From the NCBI GenBank assembly GCA_021804185.1, contig JAJZKL010000013.1, positions 1 through 9,547 of the forward strand: a DNA stretch of 9,547 nt. The letters run 5' to 3'. The notes beneath the pieces are model-generated. The model had not been told where the DNA came from and did no database searches. It saw only the letters and a list, made by a program, of their open reading frames with translations. This DNA is from Thermoplasmata archaeon (GTDB lineage Archaea > Thermoplasmatota > Thermoplasmata > Thermoplasmatales > Thermoplasmataceae). Below are positions 1 to 5,434 of the stretch, piece by piece (position 1 is the stretch's first letter; every line of letters begins with the position of its first letter). The position numbers and the translations under genes are program-made.

Positions 1-231
1 CCTGAAGCAGGTGCCGTTCCTCACCACATTCTTTGAGCGGCACTGCGGGCACATTGGATTCATGAAGCTGATGAGATCATTCTCCCTGAGCTCCATGTCC
101 ATCATGGGAATGTTGTTGACCAGGAAGAGAGGAGAAGAATCCACTGAGGCATAATCGTCAAGAGATGTGGAAACTCTCCTGAACTCAGTGTAGGGAGCCT
201 TCCTCAGTCGCATGTAAAAGAATGATTCCAT
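1..231 (-). CDS. IS transposase, N-terminal fragment (cut by window edge)
   Basis: Seventy-seven codons read from an ATG at 231 down to base 1 without a stop, so the gene continues outside the window. The visible part begins MESFFYMRLRKAP and near its end shows CPQCRSKNVVRNG (C61 and C64). This is the first knuckle of the zinc ribbon found at the N-terminus of many archaeal and bacterial DDE transposases, where a CPxC-S-x-x-VVxNG motif precedes the catalytic domain. The second knuckle and the DDE residues lie beyond the edge, so the IS family cannot be assigned. No terminal inverted repeat can be tested because only one end is visible. The gene is separated by about 115 bp of AT-rich DNA from the end of the P1 gene on the same strand. 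Other zinc-ribbon proteins are possible but less likely. Confidence 0.7.
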   Translation of the reverse strand, partial: MESFFYMRLRKAPYTEFRRVSTSLDDYASVDSSPLFLVNNIPMMDMELRENDLISFMNPMCPQCRSKNVVRNGTCFR

Positions 232-296
232 TATATTTCATGTTTTCGGTTTGGCATAATGAATCAGGGAAAAATCAACTAAATATTGACAATGTC

Positions 297-319
297 GAAT
301 AAAAAGAAATAAAAAATAG
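297..319 (-). terminator. T-rich tract after P1 gene
   Basis: Starting 27 nt after the P1 stop codon, the minus strand carries closely spaced runs of T (TTTTTT, TTTCTTTTT) without a preceding strong hairpin. Archaeal transcription commonly ends at such U-rich tracts. This would end the pilin transcript before the transposase gene. The whole 232-345 spacer is AT-rich and I see no other gene in it. Confidence 0.4.
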
Positions 320-345
320 AAATTATAAATCTATAAAATTCAAAT

Positions 346-1113
346 TTAAGGATCTGAGGTTATGCTGACAATTATTGGGATCGATATGCTGCTTTCCTGG
401 TATCCATTTCCAGCCCCTGCTGATAATCCTACGTAGAACGAATAATCCGCTTCTCCTCCGTTCGTTAATGAAACGCCGAAGTCAGAGACTGTCGGGCCAA
501 AAGCAAATGCATAGCCTGGATGTGTTAGCGTCCCGGCTCCTGATGTTACAGAGCTATCGCTGGTTGCGAATGTATAGTTGCCTATCCCGGACAGTCCAGA
601 TACTCCGCTGAGAGGATTACCTGATGTGAATATGTCTTTATGTTCCAGTGAACCGGTTACATTGCTAAGGTTAAGACCAGATTTGCTGAACGTTACAGAT
701 CCAATGTAAGGTTTACCGAATATAAGCCCCACACTTCCTTTGTTCGAAAGTGAAAAGTGAAGTTTTACCCAGTTTCCGGGAGCAAGATTAGATACATTGA
801 CATAATACACGAAATTCTGTTCACCGGTATCTGTGGTCGGCACAGTGGCGAGGTTGGTTTCTCCACTTGGTGAGCTCTCAGTACTGGAAGTCAAAGTGGC
901 TGTGTTAGTATTTAGTCCATACCCTCCTGAAACGTATATTACTGTGTTACTGGAATAGCCTGTGACGAGTTCTGCATATTCATTGGCTGTAATATCTCCA
1001 GCCGATGCTGCTATGTTGGTTGCAGCAACACCACTGAAAGCAGAATATGCAAGTGCTCCGCTTGCTATGAGGAACACAGGAACAACCAGAAGGGCAAACA
1101 TTTTCCTATTCAT
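346..1113 (-). CDS. TasA/AbpA-like secreted filament subunit P1
   Basis: A 255-aa secreted protein. A positively charged start (MNRK) and hydrophobic segment (about residues 5-20) end in GALA, giving a predicted signal peptidase cut after A22 and a mature N-terminus YSAFSGVAATNIAASAG. The mature part is rich in Ser, Thr, Gly and Asn, has no Cys, and carries NLAPGNW (109-115) followed by a SxxNKGSVGL strand. It ends in GNGYQESS...VSITSDP. P2 and P3 share this layout, which matches the SipW-dependent TasA/camelysin family and archaeal bundling-pilus proteins such as AbpA, where the N-terminal strand of one subunit completes the fold of the next. I chose ATG 1113 because GGTG lies 6 nt upstream; an upstream in-frame TTG (1125) and GTG (1122) would place the start on or next to that site. 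The gene lies 34 bp after P2, so the two are probably cotranscribed. Family assignment is by motif, not by search. Confidence 0.7.
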   Translation of the reverse strand: MNRKMFALLVVPVFLIASGALAYSAFSGVAATNIAASAGDITANEYAELVTGYSSNTVIYVSGGYGLNTNTATLTSSTESSPSGETNLATVPTTDTGEQNFVYYVNVSNLAPGNWVKLHFSLSNKGSVGLIFGKPYIGSVTFSKSGLNLSNVTGSLEHKDIFTSGNPLSGVSGLSGIGNYTFATSDSSVTSGAGTLTHPGYAFAFGPTVSDFGVSLTNGGEADYSFYVGLSAGAGNGYQESSISIPIIVSITSDP

Positions 1114-1120
1114 TCCAAAC

Positions 1121-1133
1121 ACCAAAAAATGGT
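1121..1133 (-). promoter_or_regulatory. Small hairpin that can mask the P1 ribosome binding site
   Basis: In the mRNA, ACCA pairs with TGGT across a five-U loop, and the TGGT arm includes part of the GGTG Shine-Dalgarno sequence (1120-1123) of P1. The stem is only 4 bp, so it is weak alone, but it sits directly after the stronger hairpin at 1137-1160. It may lower P1 translation unless ribosomes finishing P2 open it. Confidence 0.3.
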
Positions 1134-1136
1134 TGG

Positions 1137-1160
1137 ATCAGATCCCATTACGGATCTGAT
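1137..1160 (-). promoter_or_regulatory. Hairpin straddling the P2 stop codon
   Basis: Perfect 9-bp arms ATCAGATCC and GGATCTGAT are separated by a 6-nt loop that holds part of the TAA stop codon of P2. In the mRNA the 3' arm is followed after 7 nt by a T6 run and then the P1 ribosome binding site. It could act as a partial terminator, an RNA-processing or stabilising element, or a translational coupling device between the two subunits. Confidence 0.45.
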
Positions 1161-1759
1161 GTAACACTTACCCCGACATTCAGCATGAACGATGACTCCT
1201 GGTAAGCGTTGCCACTGCTACTGCCTAGGCCAAGGAATATCTGATAGGTGACGGACCCGCCATTGTCAATGGAACCACTGGGGACCTCTGTTACTCCATA
1301 ATAATACCCAGTTCCAGAGAGGGAGTTGCCATACATGAATGTAGAAGGTAGATCAGTAGCGGCAACAGAAGCGTTAACAAGAGTGTTTGTCGGTGTGTTA
1401 ACTCCCGTTGCATTAAGCTCCATTGTTGTTATACTGGCTCCACTTAGCATCAGACCCACAGATCCAGTGTTCATGACCGTTATGTTAAAAACAATCCAAT
1501 TTCCAGGTGCAAGGTTACTAACCGTAAGCATCATATTTGTATCGTTTGGACCTGTCTTTGGCGTGAAAACATGTGGTGCACTTGCTGAATTATTCTTTAC
1601 CGCAGTATTGTGCTGATATGTGTATGTTCCGGTAATACTCTGCTCCCAGCTCAGATAGCCCGCTGTTGCCTGCACATTCGTGGTTGCAGTACCTGAAAAG
1701 GCCGAAAAAGCAAGTGCTCCGCTCATGACGACCAGTACTGGTACCATAACCATTACCAA
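1148..1759 (-). CDS. TasA/AbpA-like secreted filament subunit P2
   Basis: About 203 aa from the TTG at 1759. The hydrophobic signal sequence ends SGALA (A17), predicting a mature N-terminus FSAFSGTATTNVQATAGYL. It is a clear paralogue of P1: NLAPGNW (82-88), the NTGSVGL strand, GNAYQESS, and the closing VSVTSDP are shared. The mature protein has no Cys and several N-glycosylation sequons (NNS, NDT, NIT, NAT, NAS). By family it should be a beta-sandwich subunit secreted through Sec and polymerised outside the cell by donor-strand exchange. The start is uncertain: from TTG the signal peptide lacks a positive n-region, whereas reading five codons further upstream (TDKKI, from an ACG at 1774) restores two lysines and fits the spacing of a GGTGAT ribosome binding site at 1780-1785. 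P2 follows the signal peptidase gene after 140 bp and precedes P1 by 34 bp. Confidence 0.7.
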   Translation of the reverse strand: MVMVMVPVLVVMSGALAFSAFSGTATTNVQATAGYLSWEQSITGTYTYQHNTAVKNNSASAPHVFTPKTGPNDTNMMLTVSNLAPGNWIVFNITVMNTGSVGLMLSGASITTMELNATGVNTPTNTLVNASVAATDLPSTFMYGNSLSGTGYYYGVTEVPSGSIDNGGSVTYQIFLGLGSSSGNAYQESSFMLNVGVSVTSDP

Positions 1760-1779
1760 TATTTTTTTATCCGTGGTTT

Positions 1780-1785
1780 ATCACC
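1780..1785 (-). promoter_or_regulatory. Ribosome binding site GGTGAT ahead of P2
   Basis: GGTGAT matches the archaeal anti-Shine-Dalgarno very well. It lies 5 nt before an ACG codon (1774) in the P2 frame but 20 nt before the first standard start, TTG at 1759. An in-frame TAA at 1780-1778 blocks any start further upstream. The site therefore argues either for ACG initiation or for a T-to-C change in an original ATG. Confidence 0.45.
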
Positions 1786-1789
1786 GGGT

Positions 1790-1852
1790 ATGTATGAACT
1801 GAGAATTACATAAGAGGACGGAAGGAGTGTTACTTACTCTTCATTCATACAT
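1790..1852 (-). promoter_or_regulatory. Inverted repeat in the P2 leader
   Basis: A perfect 9-bp inverted repeat (ATGTATGAA at 1790-1798, TTCATACAT at 1844-1852) closes a 45-nt interval that contains a smaller imperfect stem at 1821-1842. The proximal arm ends 4 nt before the P2 ribosome binding site. It could be a leader RNA fold or a wide operator. The 1760-1899 spacer also holds an A/T-rich, TATA-like stretch near 1859-1873 that could be a separate promoter for P2-P1. Confidence 0.3.
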
Positions 1853-1899
1853 TAGAACCATATTTTTTATTCATAAGATTTTAGTAATAGTATTCGGGA

Positions 1900-3063
1900 T
1901 TACGCTCTTCTTCTGTTTCCAGGAACGAAGAAGGAGGTCATTACCAGGACTATGAGGAAAGCCGCAGTCAAACGTCCATAGATGACCGGGTATCCCAGAT
2001 ATGGAATATGATATTCCACTATACCTACGAGATCAGACCCGGGAACGAGGTCCGGATCATTAACGGGATTATTCACCCCCCTGGTGGCAAAGTAAATTGT
2101 TCCATTTCTTTCGTATATGCGAACAACCTCGTGTGCAAACAAGGTTCCATTGGCCCACGGAGCATGGAATTCAATTATAGTCCCAACAGATATAGACTGG
2201 GGTTCAGCCGGTTTTATGAGGAGAAGTGAACCTGGATTTATGATCGGGTACATGCTTGATGTCGGATCAGCGGATATGGTGTGTGTATAATATCCCCCTA
2301 TGGCTCCAATGGCCATTACTCCCATTATGGCTGCAAAGGCAATATCTGATGGTTTTGTCCTCCTTTTCAGCTTTAGTCTCTTTTTGCCTCTCAGAAGCTT
2401 TCTGACCCATATGCTTTTGCCAATCAGAATGTGCGTAATCCAGAATGTTATTGAGACAGAAATTACCTCCCAGACTATGTTGAATAGAGGGGATACCTTT
2501 TCAGCAACGTTGATGAAAGAGAACACTGAATATGGAAGGATGAAGGCTAGAACACCGAGTGTCTTCCTGTCATCGGCCAGGTAAAGAAAGGAAAGGTAAA
2601 AGGAAAGGACGACATCGAAACTGAAGTTATAAAGCAGGATCTTAACTATTTCTGTGATGGTGTACGACTGAAAAATCGGGGTTAAGGCAAGAAAATATGC
2701 TATACCTGTAAGTATCATTCCAGTAGCCTGATTCTTCCTGGTGGCCTCCATTATTCCTGCAAAGATCACTGAGACAGCGCTGACGGTGAATAAAATTGAA
2801 TATAGAATGGAATTCAACAGAGGTAGAAGGCTTACGGAGACAGACAGTGACCTTGACATTGCCGCGGGAAGGATGAGAAGAAGAATCAGAAGTAGCATGA
2901 ATATAGAACCGAGATACCACTTTCTGTCATTCAGGAAACTCCTCTGGAACGGGATGGAGAAAGGCAGAAGTAGTATGGCTATGTACAGGGCATCAACCCT
3001 GAAATAGAAGGAAATCTGCCATACTGCAATGTAGGCAGGCGGAAGCAGGCTCCTAATCCTCAT
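1900..3063 (-). CDS. Signal peptidase I, archaeal/SipW type, with polytopic N-terminal domain
   Basis: 387 aa. The peptidase domain occupies about residues 243-378: a membrane anchor (about 243-258), PTSSMYP with catalytic Ser270 followed by Met, AHEVVRI with His311 in place of bacterial Lys, and TRGVNNPVNDPDLVP, where Asp336 is the best candidate for the acid, then a C-terminal membrane helix (about 365-380). This Ser-His-Asp set is that of the archaeal, ER and SipW-type enzymes. The first Asp of the usual GDxN motif is Val330 here. The N-terminal 220 residues form roughly six to eight hydrophobic segments and end in a basic loop (RKLLRGKKRLKLKRRTK), which is far more than the one or two helices of an ordinary archaeal enzyme. 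It overlaps the DUF5305-like gene by 11 nt and sits between three TasA-like genes, so it probably processes those subunits, as SipW does for TasA. Confidence 0.85.
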   Translation of the reverse strand: MRIRSLLPPAYIAVWQISFYFRVDALYIAILLLPFSIPFQRSFLNDRKWYLGSIFMLLLILLLILPAAMSRSLSVSVSLLPLLNSILYSILFTVSAVSVIFAGIMEATRKNQATGMILTGIAYFLALTPIFQSYTITEIVKILLYNFSFDVVLSFYLSFLYLADDRKTLGVLAFILPYSVFSFINVAEKVSPLFNIVWEVISVSITFWITHILIGKSIWVRKLLRGKKRLKLKRRTKPSDIAFAAIMGVMAIGAIGGYYTHTISADPTSSMYPIINPGSLLLIKPAEPQSISVGTIIEFHAPWANGTLFAHEVVRIYERNGTIYFATRGVNNPVNDPDLVPGSDLVGIVEYHIPYLGYPVIYGRLTAAFLIVLVMTSFFVPGNRRRA

Positions 3064-3994
3064 CTCTTATCTCTGCATAGTATGTCTTTCCGTCAATCTC
3101 AAGAAATATGAGATTCGAGTTTGAAAACGCAGGCTTCTCCAGAAGAAGTGCCATTCTAAGGATGTCAGCGGCACTTCTGACCTCAATGGACCCTTCTGGA
3201 GGGCCGGATTTCAGTTCGATTATGACCTCGTGATTCTCAGCCTTGAACTTCTCAGTATAACTCTTCTTCCTCCTTTCAATCTGCGTTGCCGCAATTCCCA
3301 AGAAAAGAACTGCAACAGCAAAAAGGGGGTATGCAAACACTTTATCCAGGGGTATTATAATCCTGCCCGGAATGACTGCATTCTTGAGTAGCGTGCCGGT
3401 AAGATTGGAATATGATGTGCCTGCAATGGTGTCGGTCACTGAACCCAGTGCGAGTGTCAAGTTTTCGTTAGCCCTTCCAATGTTAGAGGAGAGATTGAAA
3501 TTGAAAAGAAGAGAAAATGTCCCAGAATTTCCGAATCCAAGTTCCTGGTTTATCTTCTCTCCCAGGGAAACGTTTGAGCTGACATTCAGACCCACAGCCA
3601 TGGGTTTGAAATCGCCAGAGGTAGCTTCGACCGCTCCAGCTCGAAAATATGAGACATGGGTCCATGATGGGTCTGAAGACCTCAACATCACAGTGTAGTT
3701 GTAAGACACTGTTGATGACGAAAGATTTGTGTCGAAGAAGTATAAATAAAGTTCCAACGAGAGGTTTGATGTTATATTGGTATATATTACGGATGGGTTA
3801 ATGAGCTCAGAATTGTTTCCATAAAGCGGGTTCTGCTTGAGTTTGTCAACAAGGTCTATTTTAGGCTCCAAGGAATAGGAACCATACGCCTCCTTCACCT
3901 CTCTGGGTGGCAATTGAATAATAACAACAAGAGAAACGGACATAAGCGCAGCAGCAAGAAGGGTAAATATGATAATTTTGTTTCTCTTATTCAT
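3053..3994 (-). CDS. DUF5305-like bitopic membrane protein
   Basis: 313 aa with an N-terminal membrane segment (about 7-27), an outside domain (about 30-208) with many N-glycosylation sequons (NIT, NLS, NYT, NVS, NLT), a second membrane segment (about 214-238), and a basic, then mixed-charge cytoplasmic tail. The tail has the pattern I associate with DUF5305: EVRSAADILRMALLLEKPAF, then LIFLEIDGKTYYAEI. DUF5305 proteins of haloarchaea and Thermococcales are often encoded beside signal peptidases, and here the gene overlaps the signal peptidase start by 11 nt, implying translational coupling. The ATG at 3994 is preceded by GAGGA at good spacing. The molecular function of DUF5305 is not known to me; a role as partner, receptor or anchor in subunit processing is inference from context. 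Confidence 0.65.
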   Translation of the reverse strand: MNKRNKIIIFTLLAAALMSVSLVVIIQLPPREVKEAYGSYSLEPKIDLVDKLKQNPLYGNNSELINPSVIYTNITSNLSLELYLYFFDTNLSSSTVSYNYTVMLRSSDPSWTHVSYFRAGAVEATSGDFKPMAVGLNVSSNVSLGEKINQELGFGNSGTFSLLFNFNLSSNIGRANENLTLALGSVTDTIAGTSYSNLTGTLLKNAVIPGRIIIPLDKVFAYPLFAVAVLFLGIAATQIERRKKSYTEKFKAENHEVIIELKSGPPEGSIEVRSAADILRMALLLEKPAFSNSNLIFLEIDGKTYYAEIRDED

Positions 3995-4070
3995 TTAGTT
4001 CCTCAAAGATATCAGGGTCAACAATTAATATCATTTCTGAAGTTATGATCAATTTTTTTCTTTTGCGATT

Positions 4071-4733
4071 TCATGAAAATTGGTTTTCCGAGATGGTGAT
4101 CACTATTGGGAGGGTGAAGTGGGCCTCCTGATAGTCATTGCCTGAAAATCTGGAAAGGATCAGGTAAAACCAGACTGGAAGCGTAGAACCTGGGCTTATA
4201 ACCATACTGTTCTCCACAGCGAATCCGTAGAATCCTCCTGCCCGGTTTGTCTGTTCCAAGGTGGAATTTACAATTGAGAACACATAACCGAGATTATTTT
4301 CAATGCTTTCATTCTCCATAACAAGCCCCTGGGCGCTGAAATTTCCAAGTGAAACACTCTGGATCAGGCAGCCAAGGTTGTTGGGATTATGAAGGTTTAT
4401 CTCAAAAAGGACAGCATTTCCAGGGGCTAGGTTGGATATGTTAAGGTAGTCTTCAAGAACTCCGGTATATGAAGTGGAGCTTTTTACGATGTTCAAGGGT
4501 GGACAGAACTCCGTGAATCCGCAACTATTTCCTGGGTATGAATGGCCCTGTACAGCTATAGCAGTGTTATCTGACCAGTAAGATACAAAGCAAATTCCCT
4601 CAGATATCCCTATGAAGTTAGCTGTCGCCGATACGTTCGTGGTTGCAGTACCTGAGAATCCGGAATATGCCAGGGAACCAGAAAAAATGGAGAAGACCAT
4701 AACTAGGCATATTGCCAAGACTCTCGACTTCAC
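4071..4733 (-). CDS. Cysteine-containing TasA/AbpA-like secreted protein P3
   Basis: 220 aa from a GTG. The signal peptide (MKSRVLAI...) ends GSLA (A22), predicting a mature N-terminus YSGFSGTATTNVSATA, almost the same as in P2. NLAPGN (101-106), a following N-x-x-NLGCLI strand and GNDYQEAHF near the end confirm the family. It differs from P1 and P2 in having four Cys in the mature part (C48, C71, C77, C122), enough for two disulfides, and in ending SENQFS rather than TSDP. It is the first of the three subunits in transcription order, 76 bp before the DUF5305-like gene. By analogy with multi-subunit systems of this family (TasA with TapA, AbpA with minor partners) it could be a minor, tip or base subunit; that role is inferred. 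Confidence 0.65.
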   Translation of the reverse strand: MKSRVLAICLVMVFSIFSGSLAYSGFSGTATTNVSATANFIGISEGICFVSYWSDNTAIAVQGHSYPGNSCGFTEFCPPLNIVKSSTSYTGVLEDYLNISNLAPGNAVLFEINLHNPNNLGCLIQSVSLGNFSAQGLVMENESIENNLGYVFSIVNSTLEQTNRAGGFYGFAVENSMVISPGSTLPVWFYLILSRFSGNDYQEAHFTLPIVITISENQFS

Positions 4734-4753
4734 AGAACTAAACCCTGCCTGTG

Positions 4754-4761
4754 TTAATTAA
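4754..4761 (-). promoter_or_regulatory. Candidate TATA box for P3
   Basis: TTAATTAA is centred about 24 nt upstream of the P3 GTG, as expected for a leaderless or nearly leaderless archaeal transcript. P3 also lacks a good ribosome binding site. The 104-bp gap after the small membrane protein gene supports a separate promoter here. No clear B-recognition element is visible. Confidence 0.35.
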
Positions 4762-4837
4762 CCCCTATGTACGGGAGATATGAATCAATGATATATCCAT
4801 CAGAAGAAATCTTCAATTATGGTTCACTGAGCTACTC

Positions 4838-5113
4838 CTAGGTTCCAGAAGAAGAAATATCGTCCTCTTTCACCCTGACCATAAGATCAGCTCTTCGGAA
4901 AACTTCAAGGCAGATGAAAATGGCAGATGCTGAGAATACAATTGCAGCACCGATCATCAATTGGCCAATACCAGCGACATTGAACTTGCTTGGGTAAAAA
5001 ATACCCAAAGCATAAAGAGAATACTGTGTTATGGCAATCACCACACCAAATATCAATATAAAAGATATAAGCAACTTCAGAAGAGTCTCTGCCACACCGC
5101 TCTCGTGATCCAT
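4838..5113 (-). CDS. Small protein with two membrane helices, unknown function
   Basis: 91 aa from ATG 5113, with a GAGG sequence about 11 nt upstream. Two hydrophobic segments (about 10-36 and 46-69) are joined by a short FYPSKFN turn, and the protein ends in a charged tail (RRADLMVRVKEDD). Both ends are probably cytoplasmic by the positive-inside rule. I do not recognise a family. It starts 24 bp after the preceding 98-aa gene, so it belongs to the same transcript as the regulator. It could be a membrane partner of the regulator or of the downstream secretion genes; neither is shown by the sequence. Confidence 0.6.
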   Translation of the reverse strand: MDHESGVAETLLKLLISFILIFGVVIAITQYSLYALGIFYPSKFNVAGIGQLMIGAAIVFSASAIFICLEVFRRADLMVRVKEDDISSSGT

Positions 5114-5137
5114 CCTTCTGATTTCCTCAATCCGCCG

Positions 5138-5434
5138 TTACAGTAGTGATATCTCCGGAATCGCGCTCAAGTCGATCTGACTGATCTCGTTTTCCTTGAG
5201 TTTCCCAATATCAAACATGGTCTGAATAGCTCTATCGGTTTCTCGACTGGTCTTACTGGAACCAAAGAAAACAATAATCTCCCTTATAAGCTGAAGAGAT
5301 ATAAAATGCGCCTTTCGATACTTCTCCAATCTTATCCTCTCAATGAAAGATATAGATTCCTTACTAAGTAAAAAATAAACTATGACAGAAGACATGAGAA
5401 CAGCAGAAGGGACAGAAAAAAGGATATAATTCAT
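5138..5434 (-). CDS. Small single-pass membrane protein, unknown function
   Basis: 98 aa with an N-terminal membrane segment (about 3-23) and a hydrophilic, charged, likely helical cytoplasmic part beginning SKESISFIERIRLEKYRK. The start codon overlaps the stop of the upstream regulator gene as ATGA, a sign of translational coupling. No motif is recognised. The layout (one anchor plus a helical domain coexpressed with a DNA-binding protein) would suit a membrane tether or sensor accessory, which is inference only. Confidence 0.6.
   Translation of the reverse strand: MNYILFSVPSAVLMSSVIVYFLLSKESISFIERIRLEKYRKAHFISLQLIREIIVFFGSSKTSRETDRAIQTMFDIGKLKENEISQIDLSAIPEISLL

Noticed and set aside
287..302. 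Imperfect inverted repeat attgac/gtcgaat that might be a dif-like or IS end.
   Set aside because: Arms are short and mismatched, no 11-6-11 recombination-site layout is present, and a second IS end is not visible.
2587..2613. Purine-rich repetitive stretch (aaagg units).
   Set aside because: It encodes Leu, Phe and Tyr-rich membrane helix residues of the signal peptidase on the minus strand; codon composition explains it.
3483..3665. Open frames on both strands inside the DUF5305-like gene (also 3372-3698 on plus).
   Set aside because: They overlap a well-supported gene with clear topology and family features and show no motifs of their own.
4803..4814. Near-palindrome gaagaaatcttc in the gap before P3.
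   Set aside because: Only 5-bp arms with no associated T-run at the right place; too short to call a terminator or operator.
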